DNA of 64,000 nucleotides from Pseudomonas sp. KU43P. Its GTDB lineage: Bacteria > Pseudomonadota > Gammaproteobacteria > Pseudomonadales > Pseudomonadaceae. The DNA lies in contig NZ_AP019365.1 of the NCBI RefSeq assembly GCF_033095865.1, positions 5,801,501-5,865,500 on the forward strand, read 5' to 3'. Under the pieces are notes generated by a model. It did no database searches, was not told the DNA's origin, and saw only the letters and a list, made by a program, of their open reading frames with translations. The translations under genes and the position numbers were made by a program. This document shows, piece after piece, positions 36,976 through 45,257 of the stretch; the stretch's first letter is position 1, and each line of letters starts with the position of its first letter.

Positions 36976-37150
36976 CCCGCCGGTTTCCACCTCGGAATTA
37001 ATAGGGAATTCGTGGCTCACCCCTTGTGAGCCAAACGGAACTGCCCCCGCAACTGTAGGTGCCGAGCCTACTCCTGCACGCCACTGGACACGATCCGGGA
37101 AGGTTGGAGTTAGGCCATGACGCACCAGTCAGGAGACCTGCCGGCAAACA
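36976..37150 (+). ncRNA. Cobalamin riboswitch upstream of the substrate-binding protein gene
   Basis: Matches the conserved cobalamin riboswitch core in order: AATAGGGAA, the paired GGCTCAC/GTGAGCC arm, ACTGCCCCCGCAACTGTA (B12 box region), GCCACTGG, CCGGGAAGG, and CAGTCAGGAGACCTGCCGG. Possible expression-platform hairpins follow (GTCCGGGATGGAC and ACCCTGAATAGGGT) before the start codon at 37280. It likely turns the downstream genes off when cobalamin is plentiful. Confidence 0.92.
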
Positions 37151-37279
37151 ATAACCAACCGGCGGGGTGTCCGGGATGGACATCCTTACCCTGAATAGGG
37201 TGCTGTCTCGTGCATGCACGAGGCAAGGCGATGCCTGTCCGTGCGTCTATCCTGCGCACCGTTCGATAGGAGATCGCCC

Positions 37280-38290
37280 ATGTTGCCCCGCTTCGCCGTC
37301 CTGTTCGCTGCATTGAGCCTGTCCGGGCTCGCCCAGGCTGCCGCTACTCACTACCCACTGACGATCGACAACTGTGGTGTGCCGCAGACCTTTGCACAGA
37401 CTCCGGAGCGCGCCGTCACGATCGGTCAGGCCGGTACCGAAATGCTCTACGCCCTGGGTCTGGGCAGTAAGGTTGCGGGCACTTCGCTGTGGTTCAACAA
37501 CGTGCTGCCCGAGTTCAAGGCACAGAACGACAAGGTCGAGCGTCTCGCCGACAACGATCCAAGTTTCGAGGCAGTGGTCAACAAGCGCCCGCAGCTGGTG
37601 ACTGTGCAATTCGAGTGGATGGTAGGGCCCCAAGGCGTGGTGGGTACCCGTGAACAGTTCAATGAGTTGAAGATCCCGACTTATCTGCTGCCATCGGACT
37701 GTGAAGGCAAGGACAACTTGGTCGGTGCCGACGGCACCCGCATCCAGCCGTTCCGCATCGACACCATCTACAAGAGCGTGAGCCAGCTGGCTGAAATCTT
37801 TGACGCACAGGACCAAGGTGCTGCGCTGAATGCAGACCTCAAAGGTCGCCTGGATCGTTCCAAGCAGCAACTCGCTGGCAAGGACTTGTCGAAGACTTCC
37901 GCGCTGTTCTGGTTCTCCAGCGCCGACCTCGATATCGACCCCTACGTCGCCGGCCGCCAGGGTGTAGCTGACTTCATGCTACAGACCCTCGGTGTACGCA
38001 ACGTCGTCGAGTCCAACGAGGAGTGGCCGACTGTAGGCTGGGAAACGCTGGCCAAGGCCAATCCGACTTGGATCATCATCGCCCGCATGGACCGACGTCG
38101 TTTCCCTGCCGATGATTACCAGAAGAAGCTGGAGTTCCTGCGCAACGACCCTGTGACCAAGCACATGGAAGCCGTGAAACAGGGGCGCATCATCATCCTC
38201 GATGCCGACGCCATGCAGGCGGGCATCCGACTGTTCCGTGGGCTTGAAACGCTTTCTACCGCTTTCGCGACCGGTAAAGCGCCTCAATAA
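37280..38290 (+). CDS. Periplasmic substrate-binding protein, BtuF/FecB-like (copy 2)
   Basis: A 336-residue exported protein with signal peptide MLPRFAVLFAALSLSGLAQA and the same fold as copy 1 (about 88% identical over 333 residues). AGGAG sits seven bases before the ATG. It is the first gene under an intact cobalamin riboswitch, followed by a cupredoxin and a porin gene. No ABC permease or ATPase is present, so it either uses a transporter encoded elsewhere or works as a stand-alone metal or corrinoid binding protein. Confidence 0.9.
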   Translation: MLPRFAVLFAALSLSGLAQAAATHYPLTIDNCGVPQTFAQTPERAVTIGQAGTEMLYALGLGSKVAGTSLWFNNVLPEFKAQNDKVERLADNDPSFEAVVNKRPQLVTVQFEWMVGPQGVVGTREQFNELKIPTYLLPSDCEGKDNLVGADGTRIQPFRIDTIYKSVSQLAEIFDAQDQGAALNADLKGRLDRSKQQLAGKDLSKTSALFWFSSADLDIDPYVAGRQGVADFMLQTLGVRNVVESNEEWPTVGWETLAKANPTWIIIARMDRRRFPADDYQKKLEFLRNDPVTKHMEAVKQGRIIILDADAMQAGIRLFRGLETLSTAFATGKAPQ

Positions 38291-38415
38291 AGTCCCCCCG
38301 ATAGCCTGATCTACCCGTGCCTGATCGAGTCAACAACCTCGATCGGGCTTTCAGGCTGAACACGATGAGCCACGCACAGAGGTGTTGTGGCTGCACAGAT
38401 TTCTGGAATATCTCC

Positions 38416-38856
38416 ATGTTCATGCGTTCTCTTGCACTGCTGCTCGCCAGCGTTATTGCCGCACCGGCGGTATTCGCCGAAGTCCACGAAGTCAAGATGC
38501 TCAACCGTGGGGCCGATGGCGCCATGGTCTACGAGCCTGATCACCTGCGTATCGCCCCGGGCGATACCGTTCGCTTCGTGCCGACCCAGAGCAGCCACAA
38601 CGCAGCCAGCATTCCCGCTCTGCTCCCCGCCAAAGCCGAGCCGTTCAAAAGCAAGCTCAGCCAACCGTTCGAGCAGACCTTCAGCGTACCCGGTCTCTAC
38701 GGCATCCAGTGCATTCCCCACTTGGCGATGGGCATGGTCATGCTGATCCAGGTGGGTGATTCGGGTGCAGAAAAGCCGCTGCTGCCCGACAACCTCCCAG
38801 CCCGTGCAAAAGCACGTTTCACCGCGCAACTGGAAAAGCTTGAGGCCAGCCAATGA
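38416..38856 (+). CDS. Pseudoazurin-like cupredoxin
   Basis: A 146-residue exported protein with an N-terminal signal (MFMRSLALLLASVIAAPAVFA). Type-1 copper ligands are conserved: His in QSSHNAAS, Cys in YGIQCIPH, His in the same segment and Met in LAMGMVM. Pseudoazurin is normally a periplasmic electron carrier, for example to nitrite reductase. Here it is under cobalamin control, which points to a metal-handling or reductase-linked role. ATG 38422 is an alternative start. Its stop overlaps the porin start in an ATGA. Confidence 0.85.
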   Translation: MFMRSLALLLASVIAAPAVFAEVHEVKMLNRGADGAMVYEPDHLRIAPGDTVRFVPTQSSHNAASIPALLPAKAEPFKSKLSQPFEQTFSVPGLYGIQCIPHLAMGMVMLIQVGDSGAEKPLLPDNLPARAKARFTAQLEKLEASQ

Positions 38857-40199
38857 GCCGCGTTAATCACGCTGTCTGGGTGTTTCCGCTGCTCAGCGTA
38901 AGCCCTTTGGCCTTCGCAGATTCGGCCCAGTCACAGTCCAATGGCTTCATCGAGGACAGCAGCTGGAGCATCCTCAACCGAACCGTTTATGACCAGCGCG
39001 ACTACAAGCACGGAGCACGCAATAGCGGTGCCCGTAACGCGTACAAACCGCGCAGTGAGCGTAACGGCCTGGCCGAAGAATGGGCCTACGGCTTGATGGG
39101 GACTTTCTCGTCGGGCTTCACTCAAGGCCTAATTGGTGTTGGTGTCGATGCCCACGCCTACCTCGGTGTGCAACTCGACAGCGGTGGTGGCCGTGCCGGC
39201 AAGGCCCGACTCCTGGGTGTCGACAACGAGGGGCATCCAAAGAATGAGTACAGCCGTGGCGGTGCCGCAATCAAGATGCGAGTGTCCAACACAGTACTGT
39301 CCTATGGCGAGCAGCGTGTGAAGACCCCGGTGTTCAGTTCTTCCGACAGCCGCCTGCTGCCCGAGACCGCCACCGGCTTCTTCCTCACCAGCAGCGAGAT
39401 CGACACCCTCAAATTCGTAGCCGGTCACTTCAACGAAAGCACCGACCGCAATGCATCGAGCCACGACCAGGGCTTCGTGGTGAACTACTCCAATGGCCGA
39501 CAAGGCAACACTTTCGATCTGGCCGGCATAGTCTGGAACCCTGGTGCCGCTTTCAGCGGCAGCCTGTACACCTCGCGCTATGAGGACAGTTGGAACCAGA
39601 GCTACCTGGGCAGCACCATCACCCATGCCCTCGACGACCGCCGCAGTCTGAGCCTGGACCTCAACCTCTACCGCACCACGGACACCGGCAAGGCGCTGTC
39701 CGGTCGTATCGACAATACCACCTGGAGCCTGGTGGGCCGCTATGCCCAAGGCCCCCACGCATTCAGCCTTGGATGGCAGCAGGTGGATGGCAATACACCC
39801 TTCGATTACGTGACCCGTGGTGCGATTTTCATCGCCAACGCCGTGCAGATGTCCGACTTCAACGCCCCCAACGAGAAGTCATGGCAGGCGCGCTATGACC
39901 TGAACATGGGTGCCTATGGGGTTCCCGGCCTGAACCTGACAGCGCTGTATGTACGCGGCTTCGATATCGACGGTACGCATGTCGACCCCAATGGTGGATA
40001 CGCATACCTGGGCTACGGGAAGGACGGTAAGCACTGGGAACGTGATCTGGAGGCTCGCTACGTAGTGCAGAGCGGCAAGGCCAAGGGAACGACCTTCTCA
40101 CTGCGACACAACGTCCACCGCGGCGATACCGCTCAAGCAGAGTTGGATGGCGACCAGATCCGCTTTGCAGTGGAGTATCCGTTGACGGGTGGCTTCTAA
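38853..40199 (+). CDS. Outer-membrane porin, OprD family
   Basis: A 448-residue outer-membrane channel with a signal peptide ending near LAFA. The mature N-terminus has GFIEDSSWSILNRTVYDQRDY, EEWAYGLMGTFSSGFTQGLIGVGVDAHAYLGVQLDSG is typical of OprD porins, and the C-terminus ends in Phe (YPLTGGF) for barrel assembly. OprD members admit small specific solutes. In this riboswitch-led operon the likely cargo is a cobalt complex or B12 precursor. Confidence 0.9.
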   Translation: MSRVNHAVWVFPLLSVSPLAFADSAQSQSNGFIEDSSWSILNRTVYDQRDYKHGARNSGARNAYKPRSERNGLAEEWAYGLMGTFSSGFTQGLIGVGVDAHAYLGVQLDSGGGRAGKARLLGVDNEGHPKNEYSRGGAAIKMRVSNTVLSYGEQRVKTPVFSSSDSRLLPETATGFFLTSSEIDTLKFVAGHFNESTDRNASSHDQGFVVNYSNGRQGNTFDLAGIVWNPGAAFSGSLYTSRYEDSWNQSYLGSTITHALDDRRSLSLDLNLYRTTDTGKALSGRIDNTTWSLVGRYAQGPHAFSLGWQQVDGNTPFDYVTRGAIFIANAVQMSDFNAPNEKSWQARYDLNMGAYGVPGLNLTALYVRGFDIDGTHVDPNGGYAYLGYGKDGKHWERDLEARYVVQSGKAKGTTFSLRHNVHRGDTAQAELDGDQIRFAVEYPLTGGF

Positions 40200-40250
40200 C
40201 TTACCCAGCGGTCGCGAGGTGGGTGGCTCGCAATGCGAACCGCCCACCAC

Positions 40251-40799
40251 TCACCCAGAGGCAGTCAGTTTGACTCGCCACATGCCGTAATGGCTCAGGT
40301 GCAACTGCGCCAGCGGTTGCACATCGATGCGATGAAACGCGGCCAAGGGACTCTGCAGCACGTGCATCATCGCCGCCCGGACAATCATCGGGTGGGTCAC
40401 CGCAAGCCAATGCCCTGGCTCATTGAAGCCATCCAGCCAACCGGCCACCCGCCGGCAGACGTCGGCAACCGACTCGCCGCCGTGGGGGGCGGACTCAGGA
40501 TCGCTCAACCAGGCCTGCAAAAGATCCGGTTCCTCTCGCTGCAGCACTTTCAACGAGAGGCCTTCCCAGCGGCCGACATCACAGTCGCGCAGTGCGGGCT
40601 CGACGGTCGCTTGCGACCCCAACAGGCTTGCCGTCTGAGTGGCGCGCAATTCTGGGCCCCTCAGAACGCTTGTGTCCTTGGCCAAGGCCAGGGGCTCAAT
40701 TGCTGCCGCCAACACGCCATCAGCCTCGGCATGGAACCGACCCAACCGCTGCGCTTCGGTCGCTGCATGGCTGATCAGCGTGAGGGATATGGCCTTCAT
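40251..40799 (-). CDS. Histidine-phosphatase-fold protein, cobalt-locus type (copy 2)
   Basis: A 182-residue phosphoglycerate-mutase superfamily member with LISHAATEAQ in place of the catalytic LxRHG, then LRGPELRATQTASLL, PHGGES and VTHPMIVRA. The start is an ATG at 40799. It is divergent from cbtBA, with the second riboswitch between. Its partner at 19618-20166 has the same altered motif, so the change predates the duplication. A CobC-like alpha-ribazole-phosphate role would fit, but the missing Arg argues against ordinary catalysis. Confidence 0.8.
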   Translation of the reverse strand: MKAISLTLISHAATEAQRLGRFHAEADGVLAAAIEPLALAKDTSVLRGPELRATQTASLLGSQATVEPALRDCDVGRWEGLSLKVLQREEPDLLQAWLSDPESAPHGGESVADVCRRVAGWLDGFNEPGHWLAVTHPMIVRAAMMHVLQSPLAAFHRIDVQPLAQLHLSHYGMWRVKLTASG

Positions 40800-40829
40800 G
40801 GTCGAACCTTCATGAGCGGAAATCTCGAC

Positions 40830-40925
40830 AAGGTGTATCATTTTGTTACGAATTGGGAAGCCGGTGAAAACCCGGTGCGGTCGCGCCACTGTAATCGACT
40901 TCGAGAGCCAGACCCCAATGTCGTC
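40830..40925 (+). ncRNA. Cobalamin riboswitch upstream of cbtBA
   Basis: Contains GGGAAGCCGGTGAAAACCCGG, then TGCGGTCGCGCCACTGTAAT and GAGAGCCAGAC, the short cobalamin riboswitch form seen before cbtB in many proteobacteria. It ends about 50 bases before the cbtB start and so should control cbtBA. A ribosome site CAGGAG precedes the cbtB start. Confidence 0.85.
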
Positions 40926-40973
40926 AACAATCACAACATCCTGACCGAACGCGTCATTCTCCAGGAGCTTCGC

Positions 40974-41192
40974 ATGTCCACCACCGTTGCCACTTCCCCT
41001 GACAGCGACCTGTCGCTGCCTTCGCTCCCACTGAGCGAAATCCTCCCTTGGGCGATCTTCGCTGGCTTGCTTCTGCTGCTGGCCATCTACTTCGTCGGTG
41101 CTGAACAAGGTGCCACGGCGCTGATCTCGGGTGCCTATGTCCATGAGTTCGTGCATGACGGCCGCCACCTGCTGGGCTTCCCCTGCCACTGA
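40974..41192 (+). CDS. cbtB: Cobalt transport accessory protein CbtB
   Basis: A 72-residue protein with one transmembrane helix (ILPWAIFAGLLLLLAIYFVG) and a C-terminal histidine-rich motif HEFVHDGRHLLGFPCH that probably binds cobalt. It starts 49 bases after the riboswitch and 14 bases before cbtA. CbtB and CbtA together are predicted to form a cobalt uptake system. Confidence 0.9.
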   Translation: MSTTVATSPDSDLSLPSLPLSEILPWAIFAGLLLLLAIYFVGAEQGATALISGAYVHEFVHDGRHLLGFPCH

Positions 41193-41206
41193 CCGAGGAA
41201 TGTGAC

Positions 41207-41968
41207 ATGACAGGCAATCTCCTGCTGCGCGGCATGCTTGCCGGGCTGTTGGCGGGCATCCTCGCCTTTGGTTTCGCCAAAGTGTTCGGCGAGCCTTCTG
41301 TAGACCAGGCCATCGCTTTCGAGGAAACCCTGGCGCACAGCCATGACCACGGTGACGGCGCCGCTGACGAAGAAGAGGAACTGGTCAGCTGTGAAGTGCA
41401 GAGCACTGTCGGCCTGTTCACCGGCGTCGTGATCTACAGCGTGTCCATCGGCGGCATCTTTGCCTTGGTGTTCGCCTTCGCCATGGGGCGCATGGGCAGC
41501 CTGAAGGTCGGTCCCCGTGGCTTGGCTGCGATCCTCGCGGTGCTGGCATTCATCAGCGTCATCCTGGTGCCAGGACTCAAGTACCCGGCCAACCCGCCGT
41601 CCGTGGGTGATCCCGAGACCATCGGCCAACGTACCAAACTGTTCTTCCTGATGATGGTCGTATCGATCGCCGCGCTGGTGGTGGCAGTCAACCTGTTCCG
41701 TAAACTGCTGGCTCGGCACGGCGGCTGGGCCGCAGCGGTAGCGGCCATCGTGCTGTACGTGGTGATCATGGCGGTAGCCGGCAAGCTGTTCCCGGCCATC
41801 AACGAGGTACCAAAAGAGTTCTCCGCCTCGTTGCTGTGGAATTTCCGTATCGCCTCGCTCGGCATCCACGTGGTGCTGTGGGCAGTCCTGGGTCTCGTGT
41901 TCGGTTGGCTCGCCCAAGGGCCTGTCCTGGCGCCTCGCAACCGACATAACGCCAGATTGCAGTCCTGA
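41207..41968 (+). CDS. cbtA: Cobalt transporter CbtA
   Basis: A 253-residue inner-membrane protein with about six helices. A histidine-rich loop HSHDHGDGAADEEEEL follows helix 1 and is a likely cobalt-binding site. NPPSVGDPETIGQRTKLFFLMM is typical of CbtA. It acts with CbtB under the riboswitch and is followed by a strong terminator. Confidence 0.9.
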   Translation: MTGNLLLRGMLAGLLAGILAFGFAKVFGEPSVDQAIAFEETLAHSHDHGDGAADEEEELVSCEVQSTVGLFTGVVIYSVSIGGIFALVFAFAMGRMGSLKVGPRGLAAILAVLAFISVILVPGLKYPANPPSVGDPETIGQRTKLFFLMMVVSIAALVVAVNLFRKLLARHGGWAAAVAAIVLYVVIMAVAGKLFPAINEVPKEFSASLLWNFRIASLGIHVVLWAVLGLVFGWLAQGPVLAPRNRHNARLQS

Positions 41969-41992
41969 TGGGTAGCTCCTTGGGATAAACGA

Positions 41993-42027
41993 AAGACGCC
42001 TGGCGTAACCACCAGGCGTCTTTTTTA
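41993..42027. terminator. Intrinsic terminator after cbtA
   Basis: GACGCCTGG / CCAGGCGTC stem followed by TTTTTT, 24 bases after cbtA. It can also serve the convergent flavin reductase gene. Confidence 0.9.
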
Positions 42028-42041
42028 TTCAGGGTCCAAAC

Positions 42042-42551
42042 TCAAACCAAGCTATGTTCAGCAAGGTTGCAATATTGCCCTTTGAAGTACAGCAATGGCT
42101 GCGTTGCAGCAGCTTCTTGCAGGTTTAACGCCTTTACTTCGCCGATCACAATCAGGTGATCGCCCGCGACATGCTCAGCATGAATTTCGCAGTCAAACCA
42201 GTGCAGGCTCCCGGCGATGATCGGATTGCCCAGTGGCGACTCCTGCCATTCGACACCGTGCCACTTGTCCGTACCTCGCCGAGCGAACTGATTGGAAATC
42301 CCGACCTGCTCACCTGACAAGATGTTGACCGCGAACCGACCGGCCTGGCGTATCTTAGGATAGCTGGCCGAACTGGCCATTACGCTGAACGACACCAGCG
42401 GCGGGCTCATCGACACGCTGTAGAACGACTGGCAGGTAAAGCCAATCGGCTCGTCATCCGTGTGCGATGTGATCACCGTGATACCGGAGGCGTAGTGCCC
42501 GAGCGCTTGGCGAAAGCGCGACGGCTCGATAGCTGTACTGGGAACTGACAT
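42042..42551 (-). CDS. Flavin reductase (DIM6/NTAB family)
   Basis: A 169-residue FMN-binding oxidoreductase. Motifs are ALGHYASGITVITSHTDDEP, GFTCQSFYSVSMSPPLVSFSV and RFAVNILSGEQ. It supplies reduced flavin to a partner. Being the third gene after mesX and mesD, 91 bases past mesD, it most likely supplies reduced flavin to the oxygen-dependent MesX or MesD reaction. The start ATG at 42551 has AGGA upstream. Confidence 0.85.
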   Translation of the reverse strand: MSVPSTAIEPSRFRQALGHYASGITVITSHTDDEPIGFTCQSFYSVSMSPPLVSFSVMASSASYPKIRQAGRFAVNILSGEQVGISNQFARRGTDKWHGVEWQESPLGNPIIAGSLHWFDCEIHAEHVAGDHLIVIGEVKALNLQEAAATQPLLYFKGQYCNLAEHSLV

Positions 42552-42642
42552 GGTAGGTCCTGAGTATTGGATGCCGGTCGGAAGTGTTGAGGAAGACCTG
42601 CGGTAACCATCCTGGCAAACCACTTCCGATTTCGGCTCAGTA

Positions 42643-43671
42643 CTAGTTCGAGAGCTCTTTTCGTACGATTTCAGCACCGGCGCTCAGCGCCTGAAGCTTG
42701 CCCCGCGCCACTCGACGAGGCAAAGGCGCCATGCCGCAGTTGGTGCAAGGCAAAAGCTTGTCGGCGTCGACGAACTGAAGGGCCTTACGCAGGGTGTTGG
42801 CCACTTCTTCGGGCGTTTCAATGGCATGGTTGGCCACATCGATAGCACCCACCATCACTTTCTTGCCGCGGATGAGCTCGATCAGGTCCATCGGCACGTG
42901 TGAGTTGTGGCACTCCAGCGAGACGATGTCGATGCTGGACTTCTGCAGCTTGGGGAAAGCCTCTTCATATTGGCGCCATTCCGACCCCAGAGTCTTTTTC
43001 CAGTCGGTGTTGGCTTTGATGCCGTAGCCGTAGCAGATGTGCACGGCAGTTTCGCACTTGAGACCTTCGATGGCCCGCTCCAGGGTGGCGACACCCCACT
43101 CGTTCACTTCGTCGAAGAACACGTTGAACGCGGGTTCGTCGAACTGAATGATGTCTACACCGGCAGCCTCAAGCTCGCGAGCTTCCTCGTTGAGAATCTT
43201 GGCAAATTCCCAGGCCAGCTTTTCGCGGCTTTTGTAGTGCGCGTCATACAGCGTATCGATCATGGTCATGGGGCCTGGCAGCGCCCATTTAATGGGTTGC
43301 GAGGTTTGCTGACGCAGGAACTTTGCGTCTTCCACGAATACCGGCTGGCGGCGCGCAACGGCACCCACGACAGTAGGCACGCTGGCATCGTAGCGATCAC
43401 GAATCCGGACGGTCTCGCGCTTCTCGAAATCGACGCCGTCGAGGTGTTCAATGAAGGTGGTCACGAAGTGCTGACGGGTTTGTTCACCATCACTGACGAT
43501 ATCAATGCCAGCCAGTTGCTGCTCATGCAGCGACAAGCGCAAAGCGTCTTGTTTGCCCTCAACCAGTTCATCACCTTCCAATTTCCAAGGTGACCAAAGC
43601 GTCTCAGGTTGTGCGAGCCAAGAAGGTTTAGGCAGGCTGCCAGCGGTTGAAGTGGGCAACAACTTTTTCAT
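42643..43671 (-). CDS. mesD: Folate-independent methionine synthase core protein MesD
   Basis: A 342-residue barrel protein related to the C-terminal catalytic domain of MetE but lacking the N-terminal domain. Zinc-site residues lie in AVHICYGYG, SLECHNSH and LLPCTNCGMAPLP. It starts MKKLLPTSTAGSLPKPSW, a MetE-like STAGSLP loop. MesD proteins make methionine from homocysteine with MesX and oxygen, using an unknown methyl donor rather than methyltetrahydrofolate. mesX is directly upstream, which confirms the family choice. Confidence 0.88.
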   Translation of the reverse strand: MKKLLPTSTAGSLPKPSWLAQPETLWSPWKLEGDELVEGKQDALRLSLHEQQLAGIDIVSDGEQTRQHFVTTFIEHLDGVDFEKRETVRIRDRYDASVPTVVGAVARRQPVFVEDAKFLRQQTSQPIKWALPGPMTMIDTLYDAHYKSREKLAWEFAKILNEEARELEAAGVDIIQFDEPAFNVFFDEVNEWGVATLERAIEGLKCETAVHICYGYGIKANTDWKKTLGSEWRQYEEAFPKLQKSSIDIVSLECHNSHVPMDLIELIRGKKVMVGAIDVANHAIETPEEVANTLRKALQFVDADKLLPCTNCGMAPLPRRVARGKLQALSAGAEIVRKELSN

Positions 43672-43698
43672 AATGGAAGACCTTGTACTTTAGATTAT

Positions 43699-44682
43699 TC
43701 AGGCAGCGTAGCCGGCGGACCACTCTTCAAGCACTGCTTGATAGGGCTTGATGAACTGTTCTTCAGCAAACTTTCCTTGCTCAATAGCCAGCCGGCCACG
43801 TTCTTCCCGGTCGTAGACGATACGAGTCAGCGAATAATCCTGATGCTGCAAGCTGGGTTGGTAGGACTTTCCGGCTGCCGAGTTGGCATTGTAGATTTCA
43901 GGCCGGTAAATCTTCTGGAAGGTGTCCATGGTGCTGATCGTGCTGATCAACTCCAGGTTAGTGTAATCACCGAGCAGGTCGCCTGCGAAGTAGAACGCCA
44001 ATGGCGCAACGCTGTTTGGCGGCATGAAGTAACGAACCTTCAAACCCATCTTCTGGAAATACTCATCGGTCAGTGAATACTCATCCTGCAGGTATTCAAC
44101 GCCCAGAACCGGATGCTGATTCTCAGTCCGATGGTAGGTCTTGCTGCTGGAAACGCTCAGGCAGATCACGGGCGCCTTCTTGAAGTGCTGCTGATAGGCG
44201 CTGGAGCTCACGAAGGCCTTGAACAGCTTGCCATGCAGGACCCCGAAGTCATCCGGCGTGCTGAATTTTGGCTGATCCTTGTTGTGGCCCAGCAGCAACA
44301 CGCTAAAGTCGTAATCTCGCACGTAAGACGAGAAATTATTACCCACCATGCCATCGATACGTTCGTTGGTCTGACGATCAACGACTGTCGTTTTCAGAAT
44401 TTCAATCAATGGAAGAGCGTGCGAATTGCGCTCGCCATCGACATTCATCTCAACGGAAATGATTTCAAGCTCGACAGCGTATCGGTCGCCCTTTGGGTTA
44501 TCCCAGTGCGCCAAAGCGTTGAAGCGATTATCGATCATCTTCAACGTATTGCGCAGGTTCTCTTGGCGACTGTTGCCCCGCGCCAGATTGGCGAAATTGG
44601 TAGTGATACGCGTATTGTCCGACGGCTGATAGTTCTCATCGAAACAAATGCTTTTGATGGCAAATGCAAACTCATTGCTCAT
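43699..44682 (-). CDS. mesX: MesX (DUF1852), partner of MesD
   Basis: A 327-residue protein of the DUF1852 family (MSNEFAFAIKSICFDENYQPSDNTRITTNFANLARG at the start, PNSVAPLAFYFAGDLLGDYTNLELISTISTMDTFQ later). No signal or membrane segment is present. MesX is required for MesD activity and makes the pathway oxygen-dependent. mesD follows by 27 bases on the same strand. The 341 bases upstream (44683-45023) hold no credible gene and probably contain the operon promoter. Confidence 0.88.
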   Translation of the reverse strand: MSNEFAFAIKSICFDENYQPSDNTRITTNFANLARGNSRQENLRNTLKMIDNRFNALAHWDNPKGDRYAVELEIISVEMNVDGERNSHALPLIEILKTTVVDRQTNERIDGMVGNNFSSYVRDYDFSVLLLGHNKDQPKFSTPDDFGVLHGKLFKAFVSSSAYQQHFKKAPVICLSVSSSKTYHRTENQHPVLGVEYLQDEYSLTDEYFQKMGLKVRYFMPPNSVAPLAFYFAGDLLGDYTNLELISTISTMDTFQKIYRPEIYNANSAAGKSYQPSLQHQDYSLTRIVYDREERGRLAIEQGKFAEEQFIKPYQAVLEEWSAGYAA

Positions 44683-45023
44683 ATCGGCCTGACACCCTAA
44701 GTTCGTGATAAGTTTCAGTGCACCTAAGATTACTAGCTGACTGCTAATTAGCTTTGCACTATCTTTAATTGATAGGCATTTTAAAGGTGGTACTGAGCGG
44801 TGGCTAATGAATTGATCTCAAAAAAACTTTAGTCACATTCATGCTGTAGGCCACATCTGGCGAAAAAATCTGATAACCGCGAGGGGGACCGCTGAGGGAT
44901 GACCACAAGTACGCAGACGAAACGTCTTTCGTTCAGCGCCTGCAAATCAGTGGGCATCGTTGCCACGGCCACTTGGCGCGTAGAGCAACGACAGCGATGA
45001 AAACCGATCGTCAAATGCTCAGA

Positions 45024-45218
45024 TCAGCGAGGGGGAAGATCGCCAGCGCTCTGTTTGCGCTGGAGGTACACGTCCTGGCGCATCAGTGTGTCCGTGTTGC
45101 GCTCATACACGTAGGTATGACCCTCGATGGTCACTCGCCCATATCGCCGAGCAATGCTGTAGCGGGAGCTTTTAACCTGCTGAATGATTTCCGGCGGCTG
45201 ATCGGGTGGCAAATCCAT
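45024..45218 (-). CDS. Small hypothetical protein downstream of queH
   Basis: A 64-residue basic protein (MDLPPDQPPEIIQQVKSSRY, then VYERNTDTLMRQDVYLQRK). There is no signal or membrane segment. It begins 39 bases after the queH stop on the same strand and is probably co-transcribed. Family unknown. The protein-like composition and position support a real gene. Confidence 0.55.
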   Translation of the reverse strand: MDLPPDQPPEIIQQVKSSRYSIARRYGRVTIEGHTYVYERNTDTLMRQDVYLQRKQSAGDLPPR

Positions 45219-45257
45219 CTCGACTACTCAGAATATTCTTGACGGTACAACCTGGGC

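Noticed and set aside
44829..45014. 61-codon minus-strand frame between mesX and the queH operon
   Set aside because: No ribosome site and a Cys/Arg-rich, unnatural composition. The region is better read as the mesX promoter region.
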